Positions 17,156-27,576 of a stretch of DNA of 64,000 nucleotides are shown here, piece by piece (position 1 is the stretch's first letter; the number at the start of each line of letters is the position of its first letter). Location of the stretch: positions 1 to 64,000 of the forward strand of contig CANJLG010000003.1 in the NCBI GenBank assembly GCA_947475095.1. Direction: 5' to 3'. A program made the position numbers and the translations under genes. The notes beneath the pieces are model-generated. The model had not been told where the DNA came from. It ran no database searches and was given only the letters and a program-made list of their open reading frames with translations. Origin of the DNA: Flavobacteriales bacterium (lineage in GTDB: Bacteria; Bacteroidota; Bacteroidia; Flavobacteriales_D; Crocinitomicaceae).

Positions 17156-17958
17156 TTATAATTAGCAATAAAACCCTTTGTTTTTGCTATAAAAAAAGGA
17201 TTAGTAAGGTCTTCTTTGTTATATTGCAAACGTGTTCCATCAAGCACATTAGTAACCTCCCCGCCTAAAGCCTCTATTATTGCTTGACCAGCAGCAATAT
17301 CCCATTCCATGGTTGGTGCAAAGCGAGGATAAACATCTGCGGTTCCATTAGCAAGGTCAAAAAACTTTAAAGACGAACCTTTCGAAAGATACTCAAGGTC
17401 TTTCGTTATTAGCATTATATCGTCAAAGAATTTTTTTCCTAATTCAGAGGGGTGGCTTCTTGATCCAATAACAATTAGTGGATGATTAATACCATCTCCT
17501 CCAGGTATATGTTTCCATTTTGAGGGTTCGCTGACATCACTATAAGAACAGGAAAAAACCCCTATTTCTTTTCCTCCAAATAGTATTTCTTCATATACTG
17601 GTGAGGCAATAAGGCCAAAAACAGGATAACATCCTTCAATAAAGGCGATATTAACAGCAAACTCCCCGTTTTTTTTAACAAATTCTTTAGTGCCATCAAG
17701 CGGATCGACACACCAAAAACTTGCCCATTCCTTTCTTTCCTGGTATTTTGTATTAATTGTTTCTTCGCTAGTAATTGGAAAGCCAAGGGGCTCTAAATGG
17801 TCATGAATTATTTTTGAAGAAGCTAAGTCTGCATTGGTTAGTGGAGAACCATCTTCTTTATATTCAAGATTAATTACATCAATATAAATGCGCATGATTT
17901 CTTTCGAGGCTACAATTGCGGCATGAATTGCGCTTAGATATTTTGCTTCGATCAACAA
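17152..17958 (-). CDS. cysQ: 3'(2'),5'-bisphosphate nucleotidase CysQ
   Basis: A 268-residue inositol-monophosphatase-superfamily enzyme. Motif A is ITSEE (Glu65-Glu66), followed by CVDPLDGTKEF with metal ligands Asp85 and Asp88. The second signature MEWDIAAGQAI lies near residue 215. CysQ hydrolyses 3'-phosphoadenosine 5'-phosphate to AMP and Pi, recycling the by-product of sulfate activation. No in-frame ATG lies near the expected N-terminus; translation probably begins at TTG 17958 or TTG 17955, a few bases after the stop of the CoA-transferase gene. It is coupled by ATGA to the barrel gene downstream. Confidence 0.88.
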   Translation of the reverse strand: MLIEAKYLSAIHAAIVASKEIMRIYIDVINLEYKEDGSPLTNADLASSKIIHDHLEPLGFPITSEETINTKYQERKEWASFWCVDPLDGTKEFVKKNGEFAVNIAFIEGCYPVFGLIASPVYEEILFGGKEIGVFSCSYSDVSEPSKWKHIPGGDGINHPLIVIGSRSHPSELGKKFFDDIMLITKDLEYLSKGSSLKFFDLANGTADVYPRFAPTMEWDIAAGQAIIEALGGEVTNVLDGTRLQYNKEDLTNPFFIAKTKGFIANYK

Positions 17959-17963
17959 AGGGT

Positions 17964-18620
17964 TTAGAGTTGCATTTCAGGAACAAACTCTGGCACAATT
18001 AATCTACCTTCTGTTTTTGCTATAATTTCCTCAACGGAAACACCTGGGGCGCGCTCAATTAGGTGAAAAGCGCCATCAATGATGGAAAGAACGGCTAATT
18101 CGGTTACTACTTTTTTGACGCAGGCGACACCAGTAAGTGGCAAGGAACAATTTATGAGTAATTTCGATTCGCCCGCCTTGTTACTGTGCATCATCGCAAC
18201 AATAATATTATCAGCAGATGCAACAAGGTCCATTGCGCCACCCATGCCTTTTACCATTTTTCCAGGAATCTTCCAATTTGCAATATCTCCATTTTGTGAA
18301 ACTTCCATCGCCCCTAAAACAGTTAATTGCACATGTTGCCCACGGATCATCGCGAATGAAGTAGCAGAATCAAAAAAAGCAGCTCCAGGAAGTGTTGTAA
18401 TGGTTTGTTTTCCTGCATTAATAAGGTCAGCATCTTCCTCGCCATCAAAAGGGAAAGGACCCATACCAAGAACGCCATTTTCGGATTGAAACTCTACTTC
18501 AATGCCACTTGGAATATAATTTGCCACCAAAGTAGGAATGCCAATACCAAGATTTACGTACCAACCGTTTTGCAACTCTTGTGCAATTCTTTTCGCGATA
18601 CCTATTTTGTCAAGTGCCAT
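17964..18620 (-). CDS. scoB: 3-oxoacid CoA-transferase subunit B
   Basis: A 218-residue beta subunit of succinyl-CoA:3-ketoacid CoA-transferase. The catalytic glutamate is Glu47 in SENGVLGMG, and NLGIGIPTLVANY and KGMGGAMDLVASA are family motifs. With subunit A it moves CoA between succinyl-CoA and acetoacetate or a related oxoacid for ketone-body or branched-chain catabolism. It begins at the base after the subunit A gene ends, so the subunits are made together. The nearby enoyl-CoA hydratase could act in the same pathways but is in another unit. Confidence 0.92.
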   Translation of the reverse strand: MALDKIGIAKRIAQELQNGWYVNLGIGIPTLVANYIPSGIEVEFQSENGVLGMGPFPFDGEEDADLINAGKQTITTLPGAAFFDSATSFAMIRGQHVQLTVLGAMEVSQNGDIANWKIPGKMVKGMGGAMDLVASADNIIVAMMHSNKAGESKLLINCSLPLTGVACVKKVVTELAVLSIIDGAFHLIERAPGVSVEEIIAKTEGRLIVPEFVPEMQL

Positions 18621-19319
18621 TTAATCTCTTTTTCTTACAGTTCTCTGTTCAATTCTTTTTTCAAATTTTTTTCCTTGAAAAATACGTTGGACAAATATCC
18701 CCGGCGTATGAATTTCATTGGGGTCCAAAGATCCTGCTGGTAACAATTCTTCCACTTCAGCAATCGTTATTTTACCAGCCATCGCCATAAGCGGATTAAA
18801 ATTTCTTGCAGCGGCTTTGTACACTAAATTCCCAGCCGTATCTCCTTTCCAAGCCTTAACAATTGCAAAATCAGCGGTCAGCGCCTCTTCAAGTATGTGT
18901 GGTTTCCCATTATAGATACGAACTTCTTTTCCTTCGGCGATTTCTGTACCAAAACCTGCAGGAGTATAAAAAGCAGGGATTCCCGCCCCGCCAGCACGGC
19001 ACCTTTCAGCCAAACTTCCTTGAGGAATTAGGTCAACTTCAAGTTCGCCAGAAAGCATTTGCCGTTCAAATTCATCGTTTTCACCGACATATGAACTGAT
19101 CATTTTTTTAATTTGCTTCGTTTCTAATAGCAAGCCGAGACCAAAACCATCTACTCCAGCATTATTAGAAATACAAGTGAGTCTTTTTGTTCCTTTCCGA
19201 ACCAATTCTCCTATAGAATTCTCAGGAATACCGCACAATCCAAAACCTCCAAGCATTATGGTCATGTCGTCTTGTATATCCCTTAAGGCTTCCTCGGCAT
19301 TTTTGACTACTTTGTACAT
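18621..19319 (-). CDS. scoA: 3-oxoacid CoA-transferase subunit A
   Basis: A 232-residue alpha subunit of the CoA-transferase. The nucleotide-binding type motif [13 protein letters not shown] (residues ~24-36) and [12 protein letters not shown] are characteristic, as is [15 protein letters not shown]. It pairs with the directly following subunit B. The gene starts two bases downstream of the class A PBP stop and therefore probably belongs to the long minus-strand run that includes the cell-wall genes, or has a promoter within the PBP gene. Confidence 0.92.
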   Translation of the reverse strand: MYKVVKNAEEALRDIQDDMTIMLGGFGLCGIPENSIGELVRKGTKRLTCISNNAGVDGFGLGLLLETKQIKKMISSYVGENDEFERQMLSGELEVDLIPQGSLAERCRAGGAGIPAFYTPAGFGTEIAEGKEVRIYNGKPHILEEALTADFAIVKAWKGDTAGNLVYKAAARNFNPLMAMAGKITIAEVEELLPAGSLDPNEIHTPGIFVQRIFQGKKFEKRIEQRTVRKRD

Positions 19320-19321
19320 AA

Positions 19322-21778
19322 TTACCAGTCAAATAAAGTATCTTTAAATTCATAGGTAACTGCCGCCGAAACAGTTTGTGCAGAGGCAGCCTCTTTCGGA
19401 TTATAATCTGGTGGTTCCTCAAAATCTAGAATTGTATACCCAATATTTGGATCTTTATATACTCTTTGCATATATAGGCCATATATAGGTAAAGCAACCC
19501 GAGCTCCTTGACCAATTCCTGTAGATTTAAACCGAACAGAGCGATCTTCCGCCCCAACCCAAACACCGGTAACCATGTTGGGAGTAATACCAATAAACCA
19601 ACCGTCTGAATTGTTTTGTGTGGTTCCGGTTTTTCCAGCTGTTGGAGGAATTTTCCCATACTTTCCACCCCTTAAACCACGACCGGTTCCTTTATCAACT
19701 ACGCCCTTCATCATTTTTATAATTTCGTAGGTAGTTGTTGAATTTAAAGCTTGTATTTCTTGTCCTCCAGCTTCATAAATTACCCTGCCGTTCCTGTCCT
19801 CTATACGTTCAATCGCCGTTGCTCCTACATAAACCCCATTATTAGGAAAAACACATTGGGCCGAAACTAGTTCAAAAAGAGACAGGTCCATACTGCCTAA
19901 GCACATAGGTGGCACAACATCTTTAGGGTCAAGTATTATTCCGAGTTTCGATAGTAATGCATTTATTTGATATGGCCCACCGGATTTGTTTGTTGGATCA
20001 TGTGGACCCATTTTAGCCATGACGGCTACGGTTGTAGGGTTTGATGAATATGTAAGGCCAGATGTTACGCTGCCCGCTGCACTTCCTCTCGGACAATATC
20101 TTCCTGCTTTTTGTCCTAATTCATTAATTAAATCAATGCAGTAGTCTCCGCTTGAAAAGGTGGTATTAGGACTAACAACTCCAGCCTCTAATGCTGCGGC
20201 ATATACAAACGGCTTAATTGTAGAACCAACTTGTCTTTTCCCAAGACGGACATGGTCGTAGGCGAAGTGTTTAAAATTTACTCCCCCAACCCAGGCCTTA
20301 ACAAAGCCGGTTTTTGGGTCAATAGAAACTAGTCCAGCATGTAAGAAAGCTTTATAATATTTAATAGAATCATTTGGAGACATAACCGTATCTACCTCAC
20401 CTCTCCAAGAAAAAACAGTCATTTGAGTTGGCGTATTGAAGTTTTCTGTTATTTGATCATTAGTGTATCCTTGCCCAATTAAAAATTTATAACGTTGAGT
20501 TGATTTTCGTGCATTTTGCATGATTAAATCGACTTGAGCTTTATTTACACTATTGGAAAAAGGATAATTGTTTAACCCAGCATTATTTTTATTAAAAGCA
20601 GGCTGTAAGGTTGTTTTTATGTGCTCTTCAACAGCTTTTTCCGCATGTTTTTGTAGCCGGCAATCAATAGTAGTATATATTTTAAGGCCATCATTATACA
20701 CGTCATACGGTATTCCGTCTTCACGCATATATTTCAGCTTGCCATTTTCATTTTTAGTGTTAAATAATACAGTTATTTCTTTTCTCAAGGCTTCTTTAAA
20801 GTATGGAGCTAACCCCTCTTTGTGATCTACCACTTGATAATCAGTTATAATTGGCTCCATGCACAAGCTGTCATATTCTTTTTTTGTAATCTTATATTTT
20901 AAGCTAACATTTCCACTTTCACTATTTTTTAGCCATTGAAAAAGCACTTGATTTCTTCTTTGAAGAGCCCTTGTAGAATCTTTTTTTCGTTCATTAACAC
21001 ACCATTCTTGTTGCGTATTACCTCCCAAATCTTTTTTTCCTTTTGCTATGACCGCATAGTTTTTCTTTTTAAAACTGTAAGGATTATAGAGGCCTGGGTT
21101 TTTGCACATACCCACAAGTAAAGCTGCTTCAGTTTTACTTAGATTTATAGGTAATTTATTAAAATAGGCCTTTGAGGCATTCTCAATTCCTACGGCATTA
21201 TATAAAAAATCAAATTGATTAAGATACATGGTTAAAATTTCCTCTTTGGTATATCTAGACTCCAATCGAACAGCAATTATATTTTCTCTAGCTTTTTCAT
21301 TTAAGCGTTGAAGTTTTCCTAAAACAACATTAGGTTCACTCGTATTATTTCTTCTTCTCGCCTCAATCGTAAACAATAGTTTCGCAAGTTGTTGAGAAAT
21401 TGTTGAGGCGCCTCCTGCACCACCTAGCGAAGAAAAAGAACGAAGTAAAGACTTGAAGTCAATTCCAGAATGTTCGTGAAATCGTTCATCTTCTGTTGAA
21501 ACCAGCGCATCAAAAACGTAAGGAGATATATCCTGATATTTAGCACTGGTTCTATTAACTTTCCAATACCGCCCCATCGTGTCTCCTTGCGCACCAATAA
21601 TTATTGACGCCTGCATTTCTGGAGGATTGTCCATCATAGAAACAGGTGGCAAGCTATTTTCGGATTGAAAGAGAAATAATGCCGAAACAGCAAAAAATGG
21701 TAACAAAGCAAAAACCCAAAAATAAACAGCTATTTTATTTTTTGTTTTATCTGAAACAGGCAGCCCTACTTTTTTCAT
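19322..21778 (-). CDS. Class A penicillin-binding protein (PBP1A-like)
   Basis: An 818-residue bifunctional peptidoglycan synthase with one N-terminal membrane anchor (residues ~17-37). The glycosyltransferase domain shows the catalytic [11 protein letters not shown] motif and [12 protein letters not shown]. The transpeptidase domain has SxxK in GSTIKPFVY, SxN in SSNPTT and KTG in GKTGTT. It polymerises and cross-links glycan strands on the periplasmic side. It follows rodA after a 19-base gap. Class A PBPs are not always part of the mre cluster, so this places both synthase types in one unit. Confidence 0.93.
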   Translation of the reverse strand: MKKVGLPVSDKTKNKIAVYFWVFALLPFFAVSALFLFQSENSLPPVSMMDNPPEMQASIIIGAQGDTMGRYWKVNRTSAKYQDISPYVFDALVSTEDERFHEHSGIDFKSLLRSFSSLGGAGGASTISQQLAKLLFTIEARRRNNTSEPNVVLGKLQRLNEKARENIIAVRLESRYTKEEILTMYLNQFDFLYNAVGIENASKAYFNKLPINLSKTEAALLVGMCKNPGLYNPYSFKKKNYAVIAKGKKDLGGNTQQEWCVNERKKDSTRALQRRNQVLFQWLKNSESGNVSLKYKITKKEYDSLCMEPIITDYQVVDHKEGLAPYFKEALRKEITVLFNTKNENGKLKYMREDGIPYDVYNDGLKIYTTIDCRLQKHAEKAVEEHIKTTLQPAFNKNNAGLNNYPFSNSVNKAQVDLIMQNARKSTQRYKFLIGQGYTNDQITENFNTPTQMTVFSWRGEVDTVMSPNDSIKYYKAFLHAGLVSIDPKTGFVKAWVGGVNFKHFAYDHVRLGKRQVGSTIKPFVYAAALEAGVVSPNTTFSSGDYCIDLINELGQKAGRYCPRGSAAGSVTSGLTYSSNPTTVAVMAKMGPHDPTNKSGGPYQINALLSKLGIILDPKDVVPPMCLGSMDLSLFELVSAQCVFPNNGVYVGATAIERIEDRNGRVIYEAGGQEIQALNSTTTYEIIKMMKGVVDKGTGRGLRGGKYGKIPPTAGKTGTTQNNSDGWFIGITPNMVTGVWVGAEDRSVRFKSTGIGQGARVALPIYGLYMQRVYKDPNIGYTILDFEEPPDYNPKEAASAQTVSAAVTYEFKDTLFDW

Positions 21779-21797
21779 ATTATAAAGGTAAAGAATA

Positions 21798-23195
21798 TTA
21801 TCTTAATACATCCATTCGATTACTATCTAGTTTTAATAGCAGAAAAATCATTATGCTAAACGAAATAACAGATGATCCGCCGTAGCTAAAAAAAGGCAGG
21901 GGTATTCCAATTACTGGGGCAAGCCCAATGTTCATTCCGATATTAATTGCGAAGTGATAAAACAAAATCATAGCGACACAATAAGCATAAACCCTAATAA
22001 AAATAGACCGCTGTCTTTCAGCAATGAATAAAATACGTAACACCATAAAAAGATAAACAAGAATAAGCACTATACTGCCACCGAACCCCCATTCTTCAGC
22101 AAATGGACAAAAAATAAAGTCTGTTTCGCTTTCAGGAACATGATTACTTCTCACACTAGAGACAGAAGCTTTTTTATAACCTTTTCCTGTAAGGCCCCCA
22201 GAACCTACAGCAGCCATTGCTCTATTTCGATTATAATCATTCCCATTTGGATCCTCTTTCATCCCTAAAACGAGTTCAATTCTATTTTTTTGATGTTTTG
22301 CCAAATGATTAAAAGTTGTATTCACAAAAAACACAAGGGACGACAGTATCAAAAACCCCAAAATAATTACTAAAAGGATCTTTGGCCGATCCCTTTTCGT
22401 ACTAAATACCCGAAAAAACACAATGCTTAATATAGAAAGGGTGGCTAGTATAAGTACGATAAACAATACCCCATTAATTTTAATATTTGGAAAGAACCAC
22501 AATTCAAATACAGAGTCGTTTAACTTAAGCGTGACAGCAAAGAGCAGCAGAAAAACAAATAATACAGGAATGAAATGGCTCCCAATCCATGTAGATTTAA
22601 ACTTAAGTCCCCGGAACGAATTTAATAAGCGCAAAATTATTGGGTCGAAAGTCAAACCCTCACGATATAAGACAAAAAGAAACGAAGAAAAAACAATTAG
22701 CGTTCCCGCATCAGGTTGAGCCGCAACAAGAATAGAAGGGAGAAACAATATGCCAACGGCATACAAAACGGTTTTAATGGTCTGTTGTTTAATGATTAAT
22801 TCACTTATGTATTTGGCCAACAATAAAGAGGTAGAAATTTTAGCAAATTCAGCAGGTTGTATACCCATAGAACCAATTCCAATCCAAGCTCTTGCGCCAT
22901 TTATAGGGGGCATAAATAGAACAATAATGAGCATCACAATTGTAGCAGAGTAAAATAAAAGCGCGTATTTTACATAAATAGAAGCGTCGATTAAAAAAAT
23001 TATAAGGCCTAGAAATAGAGAAATACCAAGCCAAATCATTTGTTTTCCATACTTCTCACTTAACGAAAAAACATTAGGATGTTCTTCCGAAAAAGAAACA
23101 GAATAGACGGTTGCTATACCAAAGAACAACAGCACAAAAAAAGAGGCGAGCAAAGGCCAATCAATATGTGTTAGTAAAGAGTTAGATTTTCTCAT
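21798..23195 (-). CDS. rodA: Rod shape-determining protein RodA
   Basis: A 465-residue SEDS-family glycan polymerase with about ten membrane helices. Family segments include GIQPAEFAK, ARAWIG, the large loop with GSGGLTGKGY and the terminal PLPFFSYGGSS. It forms a complex with PBP2 to build lateral wall. It is somewhat longer than E. coli RodA (370), with an extra hydrophobic central region (residues ~200-290) typical of Bacteroidota. The start overlaps the PBP2 stop codon (ATGA). Confidence 0.94.
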   Translation of the reverse strand: MRKSNSLLTHIDWPLLASFFVLLFFGIATVYSVSFSEEHPNVFSLSEKYGKQMIWLGISLFLGLIIFLIDASIYVKYALLFYSATIVMLIIVLFMPPINGARAWIGIGSMGIQPAEFAKISTSLLLAKYISELIIKQQTIKTVLYAVGILFLPSILVAAQPDAGTLIVFSSFLFVLYREGLTFDPIILRLLNSFRGLKFKSTWIGSHFIPVLFVFLLLFAVTLKLNDSVFELWFFPNIKINGVLFIVLILATLSILSIVFFRVFSTKRDRPKILLVIILGFLILSSLVFFVNTTFNHLAKHQKNRIELVLGMKEDPNGNDYNRNRAMAAVGSGGLTGKGYKKASVSSVRSNHVPESETDFIFCPFAEEWGFGGSIVLILVYLFMVLRILFIAERQRSIFIRVYAYCVAMILFYHFAINIGMNIGLAPVIGIPLPFFSYGGSSVISFSIMIFLLLKLDSNRMDVLR

Positions 23196-25054
23196 GGGAC
23201 TTTAACATAATTGATATGCTTCTCAAGGATAGACTTTTCTCTTTCTGCATTAACCGTTTGCTTTAGGTATTTTTCTATAATTAAGCTAGCTATCGGCGCT
23301 GCCCAAGTCCCACCCGCCCCAGCATTTTCAACAAATACCGCCACACAGATTTTAGGATTTATCATCGGTGCAAAGGCAATAAAACAAGAATGGTCTTCCC
23401 CGTGAGGATTTTGTACGGTGCCCGTTTTTCCACAAACAACAATGTCGGTAAGCCTAGCTAATTTTCCCGTTCCCCCCGCCTCATTAACAACCCGCCGCAT
23501 ACCTTCCACAACCGGATCGAAATTTTTTTGTTCTACCATTGTTATGTTTTTAACAGTAAATTTTTTATGAGGACCCTTACCTCCAATTGATTTAACAAAG
23601 TGTGGTGCATAATACCAACCTTTATTAGCAATAATTACAGCAATATTAGCCATTTGTAAAGGGGTAAGCTTAACCTCTCCTTGCCCAATAGAATTCGAGC
23701 TTATGGTAGAAAACGACCAATTATTCTTACCATACCACTTGTCATAATAGATTGAGTTAGGAATTAAACCCGGCTTTTCTCCAGAGATATCCGTACCTAG
23801 TTTTATTCCCAATCCAAAACTTGTCATATATTTATGCCAAAGGTTTAAGCCAATCTCCGCGTCAGAATTAATATTTTTACTTTTCTGCTGCTGAATAATT
23901 TTTTTGGTAACGGCATAAAAATATGGATTGCAAGAATATTGAACCGCCTCGGAAACAGATTGTGCTGTTGGGTGATTATGGCAACCCACCAAACCTTTGT
24001 TACACACAAAAGATGAGTTGCTTTGTATAACGCCTTCTTGAAGACCGATTAATGATTGAACGAGTTTAAAGATAGATCCTGGGGGGTATTCGGACTGAAG
24101 AGGCCTTGGAAAAAGTGGAAGGCCTTCCATTTTTAATAATTGTGGATAGTTAAGGCTAATATTCTTCCGACCAACCAATAAATTTGGATCGTAGCTAGGC
24201 GAGGAAACCAAGCAAAGAATTTCACCTGTGGAGGGCTCAATGGCAACAATACACCCCCTTTTATTTTGCATTAATTTCTCCCCATATTCCTGCAATAAAA
24301 TATCCAATCCCAATGTTAGCGATTGTCCCTGCTGAGCCGTTGTATCATATTTTCCGTTTGCGTATGACTCGATGGCATTGTTTGTAGCACTCGTAACAAT
24401 ATATTTAATTCCTTTTCTACCTCTAAGTTCTTTTTCATAATATCGCTCTATCCCTGAACGCCCCAAATTACTTCCAGGTTTATAATATCGATCTAAGTCT
24501 ATCTCTTTTCGTGTGGCCTCATTTAAATAACCCAGAATATTGGCCGAATTTGAAAAGGGGTAGCTTCGCATACTTGCCACCTCCTCATAAAAACCCGGAA
24601 ACTCATCAAGTTTAAGTGCGATTTTGGTTATTTCATCGAGGCTTAATTCTTTAAGAAATGGGTAAGCACGAGATTTTTGGTAATTTGAAGTTTTCTTATT
24701 TGTACGTTTATTTACATAATAGCCTTCTTTTTCTTTTATTTCATCAAATCTTTTTCTTACTTCTAACGGTGACCAGTTGATGAGTTTCGCAAAGGCAATG
24801 GTATCAAGAACCCCAAATTTCTCCTCGACCATCATTAAATTATAATACGTTTTATTCGAAACTACTTTTTTCCCATAACGGTCTAAAATAATGCCTCGAG
24901 GCGGAACAACTTCTTTTCTTTTTTCAGCAATCTCCTGTGCTCGGAGCACCCACGTATCATCGATTACTTGCATATAAAATAATCGAAAAGCATAAACACT
25001 TGCTATGAAGAGGATGAAAGCAATAATAACATATTTGCGATTTTCGAGGTTCAT
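23192..25054 (-). CDS. mrdA: Penicillin-binding protein 2, elongasome transpeptidase
   Basis: A 620-residue class B PBP with an N-terminal anchor (residues ~8-28), a PBP dimerisation domain and a transpeptidase domain. Active-site motifs are SxxK in PGSIFKLVQ, SxN in QYSCNPYFY and KTG in CGKTGTVQNPHG. It cross-links the glycan made by RodA. It sits in the order mreC-mreD-PBP2-rodA with ATGA overlaps on both sides, which means tight translational coupling. Confidence 0.94.
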   Translation of the reverse strand: MNLENRKYVIIAFILFIASVYAFRLFYMQVIDDTWVLRAQEIAEKRKEVVPPRGIILDRYGKKVVSNKTYYNLMMVEEKFGVLDTIAFAKLINWSPLEVRKRFDEIKEKEGYYVNKRTNKKTSNYQKSRAYPFLKELSLDEITKIALKLDEFPGFYEEVASMRSYPFSNSANILGYLNEATRKEIDLDRYYKPGSNLGRSGIERYYEKELRGRKGIKYIVTSATNNAIESYANGKYDTTAQQGQSLTLGLDILLQEYGEKLMQNKRGCIVAIEPSTGEILCLVSSPSYDPNLLVGRKNISLNYPQLLKMEGLPLFPRPLQSEYPPGSIFKLVQSLIGLQEGVIQSNSSFVCNKGLVGCHNHPTAQSVSEAVQYSCNPYFYAVTKKIIQQQKSKNINSDAEIGLNLWHKYMTSFGLGIKLGTDISGEKPGLIPNSIYYDKWYGKNNWSFSTISSNSIGQGEVKLTPLQMANIAVIIANKGWYYAPHFVKSIGGKGPHKKFTVKNITMVEQKNFDPVVEGMRRVVNEAGGTGKLARLTDIVVCGKTGTVQNPHGEDHSCFIAFAPMINPKICVAVFVENAGAGGTWAAPIASLIIEKYLKQTVNAEREKSILEKHINYVKVP

Positions 25055-25566
25055 ATTTTTTTAGGCCTGATGATTAGAAAAATATGCAGGAACAGACTCA
25101 ATAAATAAGTCAAAATAAATGAAAGAATTGTTTTTTGTAAAATGAGAAATAAGCCCTCTAAACTGAAAGCCTCAAGAATAAAAAAATAAAGTAAATAGAT
25201 AATTAGTAAAAGCCCGAAAGTGGAAAAGAACCACAAATGACCTTGATCTTTTACAGAAGGTTTTTTCAAGGAATCATACCCTTCTCGCGGCGAAAACAAT
25301 TTAAAGACGAAAGGTCTTAAATAGGCGAAGAAAAGCAGTGCTGAGGCATGCAAACCATAGGTGTTAGAAAACACATCAATTATTCCACCCATCAGAAAAG
25401 CAATGCTCAACATAAGGTAAACATTAATCTCAAAGGGCAATAACATAACAAATAAGGGACAGATTAAAAAATAGATTCCAAAGCCCAATTCAAGCTGGTT
25501 AAAAATAAATATCTGCAAGATCAAAAACAGAAAAAACCTAAAAAAATACGTGATTAGTGCATTCAT
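25051..25566 (-). CDS. mreD: Rod shape-determining protein MreD
   Basis: A 171-residue inner-membrane protein with five to six hydrophobic helices. Sequence identity across MreD families is low, but the length, topology, and position between mreC and PBP2 with ATGA overlaps on both ends make the call firm. The segment GGIIDVFSNTYGLHASA matches the conserved G-x-x-x-D-x-x-S-x-x-x-x-G-x-x-A pattern. MreD works with MreC to activate PBP2-RodA. Confidence 0.9.
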   Translation of the reverse strand: MNALITYFFRFFLFLILQIFIFNQLELGFGIYFLICPLFVMLLPFEINVYLMLSIAFLMGGIIDVFSNTYGLHASALLFFAYLRPFVFKLFSPREGYDSLKKPSVKDQGHLWFFSTFGLLLIIYLLYFFILEAFSLEGLFLILQKTILSFILTYLLSLFLHIFLIIRPKKI

Positions 25567-26411
25567 AGTGATGGTTTGTCTGGGGTATTAGGAACTTTCT
25601 GTTCAAGTATTTTTCTCTCTGGCAATAATAGGTTTTTAATAACATACACATCTTTTACCCGACTATAATTTTCGTTAAACTTAATGGTAATATCCCAGAG
25701 AGGCTTGCCTTCTAAGACCGAAAAGGATTCGACATAGCCAACAAGCAAGCCTCTCGGAAACAAACCTAATGTTTCGCGCGTCACAACTCGAGCGCCTTTT
25801 TTTATTTTCGCATCATTGGAAACACCTGTAATTGTTCCCTTTAAAGGGCTCTTCCCATTCCACTTTAAAAAACCGAATAGGCCAGCGCCTTCAATTTCCA
25901 CATCTATGTTAATGTTTTGCGTTAAAAGAGATTTAACGACAGAATAATGACTGCTTGTATTATGAACAATGCCAATTATACCATTTGGCGAGAAAACCCC
26001 CATTCCTTGAACGACTCCTTGCAGGCTACCGCAATCTAAGGTGAAATAATTATTGCGCTTCGTAACAGTTGAATTAATTATACATGCAGGAATGTATTCA
26101 TATTGCTGCTCAAAGCTTGTATCAACGATTTTATAAGTATTTCGATTAACTTGGTATAAGTCGCTACTTATTTTTTTTCTCAACATTGCATTTTCAACTT
26201 TCAATAATTTGTTGTTTTCTTCTAAACTGAAATAACCAGTTAATTTAGCCTTCCAACTATACATGTTGCCGCTAATACTTGATGCACTGGTTAAATATTG
26301 ACTTTTTGGAAAGCTAGAATATTGTAAATAAGTTGGCAGCGCAAGAATTTGTAATAAAACAAAAAAAAAGAAAATGCTAAAGCGTTTAAAGAAAGCTATA
26401 AATGTCTGCAT
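25563..26411 (-). CDS. mreC: Rod shape-determining protein MreC
   Basis: A 282-residue protein with an N-terminal membrane anchor (residues ~10-28), a coiled-coil segment around residues 60-90 and a periplasmic beta domain with GVFSPNGIIGIV and LFPRGLLVGYV. It activates PBP2 in the elongasome. The ATG at 26411 is preferred over an in-frame TTG two codons upstream. It lies 61 bases downstream of mreB and overlaps mreD by ATGA. Confidence 0.92.
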   Translation of the reverse strand: MQTFIAFFKRFSIFFFFVLLQILALPTYLQYSSFPKSQYLTSASSISGNMYSWKAKLTGYFSLEENNKLLKVENAMLRKKISSDLYQVNRNTYKIVDTSFEQQYEYIPACIINSTVTKRNNYFTLDCGSLQGVVQGMGVFSPNGIIGIVHNTSSHYSVVKSLLTQNINIDVEIEGAGLFGFLKWNGKSPLKGTITGVSNDAKIKKGARVVTRETLGLFPRGLLVGYVESFSVLEGKPLWDITIKFNENYSRVKDVYVIKNLLLPERKILEQKVPNTPDKPSL

Positions 26412-26472
26412 GCACAAAAATAGAAAATAAGTACTATTGATTCACCGAAAAAGAGAATTTCATTCTCTCTTT

Positions 26473-27498
26473 TTAATCCTTGATAAGGAACTGATAACGC
26501 CCGATATTTTTCAAGGCAATACTTGTTCCCCGGGCAACAGCTCTTAATGGGTCCTCTGCTATATGGACAGGAAGCTTGGTTTTAGAAGAAATACGCTTGT
26601 CTAATCCCCTCAACATCGACCCTCCTCCAGCTAAATAAATCCCAGTTTTATAAATATCAGCAGATAATTCGGGCGGGGTCATTTCCAAAGCGCTAAGAAT
26701 AGCTTCTTCGATTTTCGAAATGGTTTTGTCTAATGCGCCAGCCACTTCGTCATAGGTAACGATAATTTCTTTTGGTATACCCGTCATTAAATCACGACCT
26801 CTAACGGCAAATGGATTTGGCGGGTTATCTAATTCCGTTAGAGCAGAACCCACTTCTATTTTAATTTGTTCAGCTGTTCGCTCTCCAACAAGAATATTAT
26901 GTTGCCGACGCATGTATTCTTCGATATCGTTTGTGAAATCATCACCAGCGATGCGTATAGACTTATCACAGACAATTCCTCCAAGTGCAATAACAGCTAT
27001 TTCAGATGTACCGCCCCCAATATCAATGATCATATTTCCCATTGGCTCCTCCACGTCGATACCGATTCCAATTGCAGCGGCCATCGGTTCATGAATAAGG
27101 TAAACTTCTTTTGCCCCCGCATGTTCTGCAGAATCTCTTACTGCTCTTTTTTCCACTTCTGTTATTCCAGAAGGAATACAAATAACCATTCTCAAACTTG
27201 GGTTAAACAAGCTTCTACCCGGGTTAATCATCTTAATCATTCCTCGGATCATCTGTTCGGCACTTTGAAAGTCGGCAATAACACCATCTTTTAAAGGGCG
27301 AACGGTCTCAATTAATTTATGAGTTTTACCGTGCATTTGTTGAGCCTTCTTCCCAATAGCAACAATTTTACCAGTTTGAATGTCCCTTGCAACAATAGAG
27401 GGCTCATCAACAACCACTTTATCATTCCATATTATAAGTGTATTGGCTGTTCCCAAGTCAATAGCAATTTCTTGCGTTAAAAAACTAAATAGGCCCAT
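26473..27498 (-). CDS. mreB: Rod shape-determining actin-like protein MreB
   Basis: A 341-residue bacterial actin. Visible ATP-binding motifs are IDLGTANTLI (phosphate 1), MIIDIGGGTSEIAVIALGG (phosphate 2) and YLAGGGSMLRGLD (adenosine). It forms membrane-bound filaments that guide the elongasome. It heads the mreBCD-PBP2-rodA unit and lies 78 bases downstream of purH on the same strand, the order commonly seen in Flavobacteriia. Confidence 0.96.
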   Translation of the reverse strand: MGLFSFLTQEIAIDLGTANTLIIWNDKVVVDEPSIVARDIQTGKIVAIGKKAQQMHGKTHKLIETVRPLKDGVIADFQSAEQMIRGMIKMINPGRSLFNPSLRMVICIPSGITEVEKRAVRDSAEHAGAKEVYLIHEPMAAAIGIGIDVEEPMGNMIIDIGGGTSEIAVIALGGIVCDKSIRIAGDDFTNDIEEYMRRQHNILVGERTAEQIKIEVGSALTELDNPPNPFAVRGRDLMTGIPKEIIVTYDEVAGALDKTISKIEEAILSALEMTPPELSADIYKTGIYLAGGGSMLRGLDKRISSKTKLPVHIAEDPLRAVARGTSIALKNIGRYQFLIKD

Positions 27499-27576
27499 TG
27501 TAGTATATTAAAATAAAAGATTTAATAATTTCTGCAAAGAAAAAACAAAAAAAGGGATTTTTCTAATAAAACAAAG